From contig NZ_JBINNY010000001.1 of the NCBI RefSeq assembly GCF_051297175.1, positions 4,650,001-4,714,000 of the forward strand: a stretch of DNA of 64,000 bases. Reading direction: 5' to 3'. The notes beneath the pieces were generated by a model. That model made no database searches, had not been told where the DNA came from, and saw only the letters and a program-made list of their open reading frames with translations. The position numbers and the translations under genes are program-made. Positions 7,703 through 15,967 of the stretch are shown in pieces (within the stretch, counting starts at the first letter, position 1; every line of letters starts with the position of its first letter). Source of the DNA: Dryocola sp051297175 (GTDB lineage Bacteria; Pseudomonadota; Gammaproteobacteria; Enterobacterales; Enterobacteriaceae).

Positions 7703-8408
7703 GTTCTGATTCCTGATTTTCTTTGCAAGGGAGCCCAAGAGCGGGCAATAAGTCACTGAACTTTTCAAACACGACGTCCGGTTTGCTCAGCTCAATGGCT
7801 TCACCATAGTTGTAACCGTAGGTCATACCCACGCTCGGGCAGCCGGCAGCCTGGGCGGCAAGAATATCATTGCGGGAATCGCCCACAAACAGCAACTCTT
7901 CGGCGCTCAGATTCAGGGTTTCCATAACCTTGAACAGCGGCTCGGGGTGCGGCTTCTTGTTTTCGACATCATCGCCACCGATAACGACCTGGAAATACTG
8001 CGCGATGCCCAGTTTTTCAAGCAGCGGCATGACGAACGGCGTTGGCTTGTTGGTCACCAGCCCAAGCGGCAGGCCTTTTTCCGCGAGCGCCGCCAGCGTG
8101 CTAGCCACGTGCGGGAACAGGAAGCTGCCTTCATCGACCGTTTGCGCATAGTAGCGGTCGAACAGTTTACGGGCCATCAGGCACTGGTCGAAGCGCGGCT
8201 CCTGGCCTTTTAATGCCCAGGTCAGCGCGCGCTGCACCAGCACGTCCGCACCGTTGCCGATCCACTTCTCAACGTTTTCTTCACCCGCCGTTGGCAGCTC
8301 AAGCGCGTAGAGCGCCTGATCCATTGCCTGAGACAGGCCGAGCGCGGTATCAACCAGCGTGCCGTCTAAATCAAACGCGACGCCGCGAATTTTTTCAAAC
8401 TTATCCAT
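7695..8408 (-). CDS. gph: Phosphoglycolate phosphatase (HAD family)
   Basis: Dephosphorylates 2-phosphoglycolate, including that formed during DNA 3'-end repair. HAD motif I is FDLDGTLVDT near residue 12, followed by TNKPTP (motif II) and GDSRNDI (motif III/IV). At 237 aa it is about 15 residues shorter than K-12 Gph; the missing part falls in the cap region after the ALTWA stretch. It overlaps rpe and trpS by 8 nt at each end, so the three genes are tightly coupled. Confidence 0.95.
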   Translation of the reverse strand: MDKFEKIRGVAFDLDGTLVDTALGLSQAMDQALYALELPTAGEENVEKWIGNGADVLVQRALTWALKGQEPRFDQCLMARKLFDRYYAQTVDEGSFLFPHVASTLAALAEKGLPLGLVTNKPTPFVMPLLEKLGIAQYFQVVIGGDDVENKKPHPEPLFKVMETLNLSAEELLFVGDSRNDILAAQAAGCPSVGMTYGYNYGEAIELSKPDVVFEKFSDLLPALGLPCKENQESEHE

Positions 8409-9078
8409 GACTTACCTTTGCCAGCTCATCGCGCATACGGTCGATGACTGTTTTATAATCAGGCTGACTGAAGATAGCCGAACCGGCGACAAACATGTCC
8501 GCGCCCGCCGCGGCAATCTCCGCAATATTATCAACTTTAACGCCGCCATCGACTTCAAGACGAATGTCGTAGCCGGAAGCATCGATGCGTTCACGCACCT
8601 GACGCAGCTTTTCCAGCGTATGGGGAATAAACGATTGCCCGCCAAAGCCCGGGTTAACGGACATCAGCAAAATGACGTCCAGCTTGTCCATCACGTGATC
8701 GAGCCAGCTTAGCGACGTGGCCGGGTTAAACACCAGCCCTGCCTTACAGCCGTGCTCTTTAATCAGCTGCAGGGAACGGTCGACGTGCTCGGATGCTTCA
8801 GGGTGGAAGGTGATGATGCTGGCACCCGCCTCGGCGAAATCCGGGATGATGCGGTCGACGGGCTTGACCATCAGATGCACGTCAATGGGCGCGGTGATGC
8901 CGTAATCACGCAGTGATTTCAGCACCATCGGCCCGATAGTCAGGTTGGGAACATAATGGTTATCCATAACATCGAAATGGACGACGTCGCTACCTGCGGC
9001 CAACACTTTGGCCGTGTCTTCACCCAGGCGGGCAAAATCGGCAGACAGGATTGAGGGGGCGATCAAATACTGTTTCAT
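8401..9078 (-). CDS. rpe: Ribulose-5-phosphate 3-epimerase
   Basis: Interconverts ribulose-5-phosphate and xylulose-5-phosphate in the pentose phosphate pathway. The 225-aa length and sequence match E. coli Rpe: HFDVMDNHYVPN, the DVHLMV strand, NPGFGGQ phosphate loop and LEVDGGV are all present. The ATG at 9078 has GGAG 6 nt upstream; an in-frame TTG four codons earlier falls on that ribosome site and is not the start. It sits between dam and gph and overlaps gph by 8 nt. Confidence 0.97.
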   Translation of the reverse strand: MKQYLIAPSILSADFARLGEDTAKVLAAGSDVVHFDVMDNHYVPNLTIGPMVLKSLRDYGITAPIDVHLMVKPVDRIIPDFAEAGASIITFHPEASEHVDRSLQLIKEHGCKAGLVFNPATSLSWLDHVMDKLDVILLMSVNPGFGGQSFIPHTLEKLRQVRERIDASGYDIRLEVDGGVKVDNIAEIAAAGADMFVAGSAIFSQPDYKTVIDRMRDELAKVSHG

Positions 9079-9122
9079 CCGCTTCTCCAATAGTTTTTTA
9101 TTTTTGAGGCGAACGAAAGTGC

Positions 9123-9938
9123 TCAGGCTACGCCATAGAGCGCCAGCAGTTCGTCCACCTTGTTACGCGTTCCGCCATTTCTGCTGATGCTGCGTCTTAC
9201 CTGCAGCTTGTGCAGCTTCGCCTGCTGATACCACAACCGGGTAAGCTCGGTATCATGGTTTGAAATCAGCACCGGGATACGGTTTCCCTGCAAACTTTCC
9301 GCAAGCTCGGCCAGATGCTGTTGCTGCACCATGCTGAAGCTGTCGGTATGGTAAGCCGTGAAATTCGCCGTGGCGGACAACGGGGCATACGGCGGATCGC
9401 AGTACACCACCGAGCCTGCGGCCACGTCGGTCATGCTGATATCATACGACTGGCAGACAAAAGTGGCCTGTTGCGCACGCTCGGCAAAATGGTACAGCTC
9501 CTCTTCCGGGAAGTAGGGCTTGCTGTAGCGGCCAAACGGCACGTTGAATTCACCGCGCAGGTTATAACGGCAAAGGCCGTTGTAACAATGGCGATTGAGG
9601 TATAAAAACAGCACCGCACGACGAAAAGCATCGTTGCACTGATTAAACTCAAGGCGAAAACGGTAAAACGCTTCGCTGTCGTTAAGCTCGGGCGTAAACA
9701 GGCCGCGGGCTTCCTGAACATACTCGTCGGTTCGCGCTTTGACAATGTTGTACAGGTTAATCAGATCGCTGTTGATATCCGCGAGAATATAGCGTGAATA
9801 GTCAGTGTTAAGAAAGACGGAGCCTGCGCCAACAAACGGCTCAATCAGACAATCACCTTCCGGCAGGTACTTCTTTATGTCGTCAAGCAGGGGGTATTTC
9901 CCCCCTGCCCATTTCAGAAAAGCGCGATTTTTTTTCAT
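9123..9938 (-). CDS. dam: DNA adenine methyltransferase (GATC)
   Basis: Methylates adenine N6 in GATC, guiding mismatch repair, replication timing and phase-variable genes. The 271-aa protein (K-12 Dam is 278 aa) has the AdoMet-binding FVGAGSVF (residues 35-42) and the catalytic DPPY at 181-184. The N-terminal KNRAFLKWAGGKYPL is typical of class alpha Dam enzymes. It lies 64 nt after damX, as in other enterobacteria. Confidence 0.97.
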   Translation of the reverse strand: MKKNRAFLKWAGGKYPLLDDIKKYLPEGDCLIEPFVGAGSVFLNTDYSRYILADINSDLINLYNIVKARTDEYVQEARGLFTPELNDSEAFYRFRLEFNQCNDAFRRAVLFLYLNRHCYNGLCRYNLRGEFNVPFGRYSKPYFPEEELYHFAERAQQATFVCQSYDISMTDVAAGSVVYCDPPYAPLSATANFTAYHTDSFSMVQQQHLAELAESLQGNRIPVLISNHDTELTRLWYQQAKLHKLQVRRSISRNGGTRNKVDELLALYGVA

Positions 9939-10002
9939 GCTGTCTAACTATTTACACCTTCTCCAGCTGTGGAAAGGTTCCGACAGCGACTGCGCTTGTT
10001 CA

Positions 10003-11319
10003 TCACTTCAGATCGGACTGAACCTGATGAATGGGTTTTGCCCAAGGATTCTTCGCTTGCACGTCAGCTGGCAGAGTTGAAACGGCACGTTTCGCCTCGT
10101 CTTTGCTGGCGTATACGCCGCTAACCAGCACATACCACGGCTGACCGTTACGCACAGTCTGGTAAACCATGTAGTGTTGCAGATTCTCTTTCTTCGCCCA
10201 GGCGTTCAGATTCGCCGAGTTGGAAGAGGAGCTAAGCTGCAGCGTGTAATGGCTGCCCGGCGCGCCTTTGATAGCGCTGGCATCACCGGTAACGGTAGCG
10301 CCACCTGCTGCAGGAGCAGCGGTGCTGGCGGTGGCGGCAGGGGCTGCGGCTTTCGGCGCAGGTGTTGCCGCTGGTGCTTTAACGGGTTCCTTAACCGGCG
10401 CGCTTACCGCAGGCTCGCTGCGTTTTGCGGTGGTTACAGGTTTCGGCTCTGCAACAGGGGTTTTTGCCGTGGCCTGTGGCTTAGCCTGCGCTGGCTGAGT
10501 TTTTTGTGGCTCAATCACCGCGTGCTTGCGTTCCTGACGAGCGGCTGGCTGACGGACAGGCTCGCTTTTTGGCGCAGCGTTTGCCGTCGTTTTAGCAGGC
10601 TCCGAGGCCACATTGCTCCCCGCGATACGAGCAACCGTTGCAGGCTGAGTCGGCAGCGTAGAACCGCTCGCTGCGTTATCGATTTGGCCCTGCTGCTGGG
10701 TAAGCGCGTTATTCAGATCGCCCGGAACTTCCACGCGCTGCTGGCCTTCTGGCGTTGGCTGCGCTTGTGCTTCAGTTGGGGTTGAGGAAATCGGCGGTAG
10801 GTTCACTTCCTGCGGCTGTGCGCCCGCATTAGCGGTTTGATTAGCAACGTTTGATTCGCCCGGCTGCGGCTGCGCGCCGTTAGCCTGATTAGCCGTATCG
10901 TTAGCACCGGACAGATCGATATTCTTCTCGGCGTTTGGATTTTTGTTTGCCGTTTCGGTATCGGTTGAAGGCGACTTGAGCGCGGAACCAATACCAATGA
11001 CCAGCAGCAACAGAACCAGAATGCCAATGCCCATCATCAAATGCTGACGTGAGACTGGGACTTTCTGTCTTGGGGCTTTTCGACCGCGAGCCGGACGACG
11101 CTCGGCGGCTTCAACCTTCATGCCGTCATCGCCTTCGTACTCCTCTTCTTCGTCGCGAGGACGACGCGAGCGCGAGGTACGAGGCTCATCAGCATCAAGA
11201 TCGACATCGTCGACGTTAATCTGCGGTTCTTTATCGAACTCGTCAGAGTTGCGAGAACGATCCCGACGACGATCGCTGAGATCGGGTTTCAGCTCGTCTT
11301 CCGGTTTGAATTCATCCAT
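10003..11319 (-). CDS. damX: DamX, SPOR-domain cell-division protein
   Basis: Inner-membrane protein that collects at the division septum through a peptidoglycan-binding SPOR domain. In the 438 aa I see a charged cytoplasmic N-terminus (1-90), one membrane helix (about 94-114), a long Ala/Pro/Gln/Thr-rich periplasmic linker (about 120-345) and a C-terminal SPOR domain (about 350-430) with YTLQLSSSSNSANL and WYVLVSGVYASKDEA. K-12 DamX is 428 aa. The low-complexity linker is the part that varies. It lies between aroB and dam. Confidence 0.95.
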   Translation of the reverse strand: MDEFKPEDELKPDLSDRRRDRSRNSDEFDKEPQINVDDVDLDADEPRTSRSRRPRDEEEEYEGDDGMKVEAAERRPARGRKAPRQKVPVSRQHLMMGIGILVLLLLVIGIGSALKSPSTDTETANKNPNAEKNIDLSGANDTANQANGAQPQPGESNVANQTANAGAQPQEVNLPPISSTPTEAQAQPTPEGQQRVEVPGDLNNALTQQQGQIDNAASGSTLPTQPATVARIAGSNVASEPAKTTANAAPKSEPVRQPAARQERKHAVIEPQKTQPAQAKPQATAKTPVAEPKPVTTAKRSEPAVSAPVKEPVKAPAATPAPKAAAPAATASTAAPAAGGATVTGDASAIKGAPGSHYTLQLSSSSNSANLNAWAKKENLQHYMVYQTVRNGQPWYVLVSGVYASKDEAKRAVSTLPADVQAKNPWAKPIHQVQSDLK

Positions 11320-11417
11320 TTAACACCCCACTCAAAGGCTTATGCCAGCGATACGAACTTTGCACATCACCCGAAGTTATAAATCGCCCGACTGCGGCGA
11401 CCAATCATTTCTAATAA

Positions 11418-12506
11418 TTAAGCCTGCTGACAATCAGCAATGGCGGACAGAACGATATTGTGTGGAACTCCGCCACGGACTTCACTCTTCCCGATAGCCA
11501 GCGGCAGCACAAGGCGCAGCTCACCAGCCAAGACTTTCTTGTCGCGCATCATGTGGGGCATATACGCGTCTGCTGACATTTCCTGCGGCCCGGTAACGGG
11601 CAGCCCGGCACGCTGTAACAACGCGATCACGCGCTCGACATCGGCTTCACTGAATTGCCCCAAACGAAACGCGGTACGAGCGGCCATGACCATACCGGCA
11701 GATACCGCTTCGCCGTGCAGCCAATTGCCATAGCCCATTTCGGCTTCAATCGCGTGACCAAAGGTATGGCCCAGATTGAGTAAAGCACGTAAGCCGCTTT
11801 CGCGCTCGTCGGCTGCAACAACTTCGGCCTTCAGCTCACAACAACGGCGAATACAGTAAGCCATCGCTTTACCGTCAAGAGCCAGTAATGCATCGAGATT
11901 ATCCTCAAGCCAGCTAAAGAACGCCGCGTCGAGAATAATGCCGTATTTAATAACTTCAGCCAGGCCCGATGCCAGCTCTCGTTTCGGTAACGTGCTAAGA
12001 CAGTCGAGATCCACCACCACCGAAGCCGGCTGGTAGAACGCGCCAATCATATTTTTACCGAGAGGATGGTTAACGGCCGTTTTGCCGCCAACGGAGGAGT
12101 CCACCTGCGAAAGCAAAGTGGTCGGAACCTGAATAAAGCGTACGCCACGCTGATAGCTCGCCGCTGCAAAACCGGTCAGATCGCCAATCACGCCGCCGCC
12201 AAGGGCAATAAGCGTTGTGTCGCGACCGTGCGGTTTTTCCAGCAGAGCCGTAAAGACGGTATCGAGTACAGCCAGACTTTTGAATTTTTCGCCATCCGGA
12301 AGGATGACGCAATCGACTTTAACGCCCGCTTGCTCAAGCAAACCACGAACCTTATCAAGGTAAAGTGGCGCAAGGGTCTCGTTGGTTACCAGCATCGTCT
12401 GGTCGCCAGCTTTCAGCGGCCAAAAGGACGCCGAGTCATTAAATAACCCGGCAGCGATGGTGATAGGGTAACTACGTTCCCCGAGAGTAACAGCTAACCT
12501 CTCCAT
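11418..12506 (-). CDS. aroB: 3-dehydroquinate synthase
   Basis: Second step of the shikimate pathway: converts DAHP to 3-dehydroquinate using NAD+ and a divalent metal. The 362-aa protein carries the NAD-binding GGGVIGDLTGF, VPTTLLSQVDSSVGGKTAVN, and metal-ligand histidines in LNLGHTFGHAIE and WLHGEAVSAGM. Length matches the family. It follows aroK by 57 nt, so two shikimate genes open this superoperon. Confidence 0.97.
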   Translation of the reverse strand: MERLAVTLGERSYPITIAAGLFNDSASFWPLKAGDQTMLVTNETLAPLYLDKVRGLLEQAGVKVDCVILPDGEKFKSLAVLDTVFTALLEKPHGRDTTLIALGGGVIGDLTGFAAASYQRGVRFIQVPTTLLSQVDSSVGGKTAVNHPLGKNMIGAFYQPASVVVDLDCLSTLPKRELASGLAEVIKYGIILDAAFFSWLEDNLDALLALDGKAMAYCIRRCCELKAEVVAADERESGLRALLNLGHTFGHAIEAEMGYGNWLHGEAVSAGMVMAARTAFRLGQFSEADVERVIALLQRAGLPVTGPQEMSADAYMPHMMRDKKVLAGELRLVLPLAIGKSEVRGGVPHNIVLSAIADCQQA

Positions 12507-12563
12507 AACGCGAAGTCCACCTTAAGAAGCTTTGCCCGCAGGCGTTTCTCGATTAAACCAGAA

Positions 12564-13085
12564 TCAGTTGCTTTCCAACATATGAATAATCTGGTTAGCA
12601 ACCACTTTGGCACTTTGGTCGTCAGTACGAATCGTCACATCGGCAATCTCTTCGTAAAGAGGATTGCGTTCTTGTGCCAGGGCCTCAAGAACTTCACGCG
12701 GTGGCGTTTCAACCTGCAGCAACGGGCGCTTTTTATCGCGCTGAGTGCGAGCAAGCTGCTTTTCAATTGTGGTTTCAAGATACACCACAACGCCACGGGC
12801 CGAGAGACGGTTACGGGTTTCGCGAGACTTCACAGAGCCGCCACCAGTCGCCAGCACAATGCCCTGTTTTTCAGTGAGTTCGTTAATGATTTTTTCTTCG
12901 CGATCGCGGAAGCCTTCTTCGCCTTCAACGTCGAATACCCAGCCCACATCAGCTCCGGTACGTTTCTCAATCTCTTGATCAGAATCGAAAAATTCCATAT
13001 TGAGTTGCTGAGCTAACTGACGCCCAATAGTGCTTTTGCCGGCACCCATAGGCCCAACCAGAAAGATATTGCGTTTCTCTGCCAT
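12564..13085 (-). CDS. aroK: Shikimate kinase I
   Basis: Phosphorylates shikimate at O3 using ATP. The P-loop GPMGAGKST is at residues 11-19, with DSDQEIE, GFRDREE and ATGGGSV substrate and ATP motifs following. I take the ATG at 13085, giving the standard 173 aa; the longer frame adds 14 residues not found in the family. The ribosome site before this ATG is weak (ACCGAAAAA), as it appears to be in E. coli. First gene of the superoperon. Confidence 0.96.
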   Translation of the reverse strand: MAEKRNIFLVGPMGAGKSTIGRQLAQQLNMEFFDSDQEIEKRTGADVGWVFDVEGEEGFRDREEKIINELTEKQGIVLATGGGSVKSRETRNRLSARGVVVYLETTIEKQLARTQRDKKRPLLQVETPPREVLEALAQERNPLYEEIADVTIRTDDQSAKVVANQIIHMLESN

Positions 13086-13405
13086 TTTTTCGGTACTACT
13101 AAGACAATTCGTTGATGATAAACCCACCCGGTAACAACCTGCTGCGGCGGGACATGAACTGAAACCTCATAAGCGATAGTGCGAGAGTCAGACTAAAAAT
13201 TATCTCAACACTCAAGGTAGTTTGGCAACCGATTAAATCACTCAACGTCTTCAGTAGAGAGATGTAATGCATAAATCAGGCTTATCGGCCGCAGGAATTC
13301 ATACCCTGCCTCTCGAAACGGTACACCTTGTAAGCTAATTCCTCTCTGCCGTCAAACACCTGTACAACGATTACGAGAAAAATCCGCACTGCGCTTTATA
13401 AAAAG
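13086..13405. other. Intergenic region upstream of aroK
   Basis: About 320 bp between the end of hofQ and the start of aroK, both on the minus strand. No supported reading frame or clear terminator after hofQ is visible. It must contain the aroK promoter and a long leader, but I could not identify one convincing -35/-10 pair. Confidence 0.5.
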
Positions 13406-14653
13406 CTACGGAATCGGGATAAGTCGGGGCGTGATAAAAACCACCAGCTCACGGCGCTGATGATCCTTCGCATCGTGACGGAACAGCCCACCAAGCAGCG
13501 GCACATCGCCCAGCAGCGGGATGGCGTCACGACTGTCTTTGTTATGTTGCTGAAAAATACCGCCTAATGCGAGCGTTTCGCCATCCTTCACCGACACCAC
13601 GGTTTCGATTTCCTGCTTATCTATAGCCAGGACTTCGCCATCCGTCTGCTGAATACTTCGCCCCGGCATATTTTGGCTAATTCGCAATTTCAAACGAATG
13701 CTGCCATTTGACTGAATGGTCGGCGTGACCTCCATGCCCAGCACGGCTTCTTTAAATTCCACCGAGGTTGCGCCGCTTTCGCCGCTCGAAACCTGGTATG
13801 GGATCTCCGTACCCTGCTTGATGCTAGCAGGTTGCTGGTGAGCCGCCATTAATCGCGGGCTGGCAATAATTTCAAGCTGCTGCTGTTGCTCCAGCGCCGA
13901 CAGCTCCATTTCGAGCAGACGCCCGTCGATACGCGCAATATTAAAACCGACGCGCGTTGACGCCGTACCCACCGAAACATCGGCCCCCAGGGTGGTTAGC
14001 TGATGCAGCCCCGCGCCTTCCTCATTCTGCGCAAGACTCCACTTCACGCCCAGCTCGTGCAGCTTGTTCTGATTGATGGTCACGATATGCGCGGCCAGTT
14101 CAACCTGCCCCATAGGCAGATCCATTTCAGCGACCCAGGCAGCAACCTGCCCAAGCGCCGCTTTGTTATCGCGCACGATAAGACGATTGGTGCGTTTATC
14201 AACGGTCACGGTGCCGAGCGCGCTTAACAGCTTTTCGCCCCCCGCCTTAAGCCCTGCGGCCAGCTCGCCCGCATCGGCATGTGCGGGTGAAAACACTTGA
14301 TTCAACAATGGCTGCTTAAGCGCCTGCTGCTTGCGCTGCTCCTCCTGCGCCGCCCGCTGCTGCACAAGCCGCTCGTTGGGAACAATTTGCACCACGTTCC
14401 CTTCGCGTGACTGGCTAAGATCGGCAGCTTTAAGCACCAGTTGAAAAGCCTGCTTGAGGGGAATGTTGATGAGATGGAGCGATATCGCCCCTTCGACCCC
14501 GGGCCCCACTAGCAGATTTAGGTTCTGGTTTTCTGCCAGCGCCTGTAACACCTGCACCACCGGCGCGTTATCCAGCACCAGCGATACATTTTTATTTGCG
14601 ACGCATGCCAGCGGCCACGCCGCCAGCAGAGCTATCACGCGCATCCATGCCAT
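13406..14653 (-). CDS. hofQ: HofQ, secretin-family outer-membrane protein
   Basis: A 415-aa secretin of the PilQ/ComE type; in related bacteria such proteins form the outer-membrane pore for DNA uptake or pili, and in E. coli they are needed to use DNA as a nutrient. It has a signal peptide (MRVIALLAAWPLACVA), an N-terminal STN-like domain, and a C-terminal secretin domain with VEFKEAVLGMEVTPTI, LALGGIF and a closing RRELVVFITPRLI. The ATG is supported by AAAGGA 7 nt upstream. The first 62 nt overlap hofP in another frame. Confidence 0.93.
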   Translation of the reverse strand: MAWMRVIALLAAWPLACVANKNVSLVLDNAPVVQVLQALAENQNLNLLVGPGVEGAISLHLINIPLKQAFQLVLKAADLSQSREGNVVQIVPNERLVQQRAAQEEQRKQQALKQPLLNQVFSPAHADAGELAAGLKAGGEKLLSALGTVTVDKRTNRLIVRDNKAALGQVAAWVAEMDLPMGQVELAAHIVTINQNKLHELGVKWSLAQNEEGAGLHQLTTLGADVSVGTASTRVGFNIARIDGRLLEMELSALEQQQQLEIIASPRLMAAHQQPASIKQGTEIPYQVSSGESGATSVEFKEAVLGMEVTPTIQSNGSIRLKLRISQNMPGRSIQQTDGEVLAIDKQEIETVVSVKDGETLALGGIFQQHNKDSRDAIPLLGDVPLLGGLFRHDAKDHQRRELVVFITPRLIPIP

Positions 14654-14978
14654 GTTGTTTTCCTTTTATTTCCCATGAGTAAACCGACGGCCCGCATTCT
14701 GCTGGCAGCCTGGCTGATACGATTTTTTGGCTGATGTCGACAATTTCCGCGCTGGGTTCCGCTAACTGCCCCACGGCGATACGCCGCCACGCTTTCTGCG
14801 GATCTTGCATTAGGGCCACCTGCCCTTTTTCCGAGCTGATAACGCCGTGCAGCCTCCACTGCTCCAGCCTGCTAAACAGAGCGTCGCATGGCGTAACCAA
14901 AGGCTGAAAAGGGTTGCGGGGCGAGCCTGCCGCCGTTTGGGCGACAATGAGTAAGGCCAGCAGCAGGCTACGGTTCAT
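14592..14978 (-). CDS. hofP: HofP, PilP-like periplasmic protein
   Basis: A 128-aa protein with a signal peptide (MNRSLLLALLIVAQTAAG) and an RNPFQPL motif after it, as in PilP-type pilot proteins. It is poorly conserved; K-12 HofP is 134 aa. By position it is the fourth gene of the hofMNOPQ cluster and would link the inner-membrane HofN/HofO pair to the HofQ secretin. The last 62 nt overlap the start of hofQ, including its signal peptide region, so that stretch codes in two frames. Confidence 0.82.
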   Translation of the reverse strand: MNRSLLLALLIVAQTAAGSPRNPFQPLVTPCDALFSRLEQWRLHGVISSEKGQVALMQDPQKAWRRIAVGQLAEPSAEIVDISQKIVSARLPAECGPSVYSWEIKGKQHGMDARDSSAGGVAAGMRRK

Positions 14979-15441
14979 CGTTGAAATCCAGCGCTATAGT
15001 CAGGCGCAGCATGCCGCCCGCTGGCTCCACGTTGAAACCCTGCGGGGAAACCGCGCGATAGCCGGAAAGATGGGTGAAAAAGAGCGGCAGCTTTTCCCAC
15101 GCCAGCAGCATTTCCAGCGACCCCTGATTGTGCTCCGGCTGCCACTTATCAAGCTTCGCGCCGCTGCGCTGGGCAAGCCCCATCACGGAGAAATGCGGCG
15201 GTTTCCCGGCATCAAAGAGCGGCTTTGCCTCGCGGAGCGATGTAACAAGAGCGACGACCCCGTGGCGCAGCGCCTGGCTCTTTCCCGCGTTCTGCTGGTT
15301 TTGCACAAGCGCGTCGCGCAGCGCCGCCTGCCGCGGATGCACAAGGAGTCGCTCCATTATCAGCAGCGTCACGCCGCAGAGCGCGCCAAGACAGAGATAC
15401 TTCAGCCATGTCGGGCTTTTTAGCCAGCGTTCAAGCCACAT
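14968..15441 (-). CDS. hofO: HofO, PilO-like inner-membrane protein
   Basis: A 157-aa protein with one N-terminal membrane helix (about residues 14-30, LKYLCLGALCGVTLLIM) and a periplasmic domain, the layout of PilO. It overlaps hofN by 11 nt and hofP by 11 nt. With HofM, HofN and HofP it would form the inner-membrane alignment complex for the HofQ secretin. Sequence conservation is low, so the call rests mainly on topology and gene order. Confidence 0.82.
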   Translation of the reverse strand: MWLERWLKSPTWLKYLCLGALCGVTLLIMERLLVHPRQAALRDALVQNQQNAGKSQALRHGVVALVTSLREAKPLFDAGKPPHFSVMGLAQRSGAKLDKWQPEHNQGSLEMLLAWEKLPLFFTHLSGYRAVSPQGFNVEPAGGMLRLTIALDFNDEP

Positions 15442-15967
15442 CGCTCACCCCCGTCAGCGTAAGGGTAAAAATAAAGCTCAGTTGGCCTTTCGCGTCACGC
15501 TCCAGCCCCTCGGCTTTTACGCCCGAAATGCCTTCGAGCTGCCGCAGGCTATGCTCCAGAGCCTGAACATCTAACGTGCTTTCCGCCTTGCCATTGATGA
15601 CCATTTGTCCGCCTCGAACGGAAAGAGAGGTCAACCAGACGGTGTCAGGAAGCAGGCCAGCGAGAGCGGTCAGCCTCGCGTCCCACGCCTGGATCATCTG
15701 CCGCTCGGCATCACGTTCCGCCTGTATTTTTCGCGCTTTCTCCTGCTCCAGCGCCTGCTGATACCGACGCTGTAAAGACGCATTGAGCACGGCCAGATAT
15801 TCGCTATTTATATGCTGCTGCTCCATCTGCCAGGCAAACAGCGCGGGCCTGCAAACGCCTGCGAATATTGCCGAAGTCAGGCAGCCTGCGGACAGCAAAA
15901 GCCAGTAGCGAAGCTGCCGCTTCCGTTCCCGCCTGCGCCAGGGCAGCAAATTGACTAAGGGCGTCAT
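15431..15967 (-). CDS. hofN: HofN, PilN-like inner-membrane protein
   Basis: A 178-aa protein that starts with VNLLPWRRRER, the conserved N-terminal motif by which PilN proteins bind PilM. A membrane helix follows at about residues 21-40, then a coiled-coil-like stretch rich in Q, E and R, and a periplasmic ferredoxin-like domain. I start it at the ATG at 15967, which overlaps the hofM stop by 4 nt (ATGA). A longer frame to 16060 is antisense-like extension within hofM and lacks this motif at its start. Confidence 0.87.
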   Translation of the reverse strand: MTPLVNLLPWRRRERKRQLRYWLLLSAGCLTSAIFAGVCRPALFAWQMEQQHINSEYLAVLNASLQRRYQQALEQEKARKIQAERDAERQMIQAWDARLTALAGLLPDTVWLTSLSVRGGQMVINGKAESTLDVQALEHSLRQLEGISGVKAEGLERDAKGQLSFIFTLTLTGVSDVA

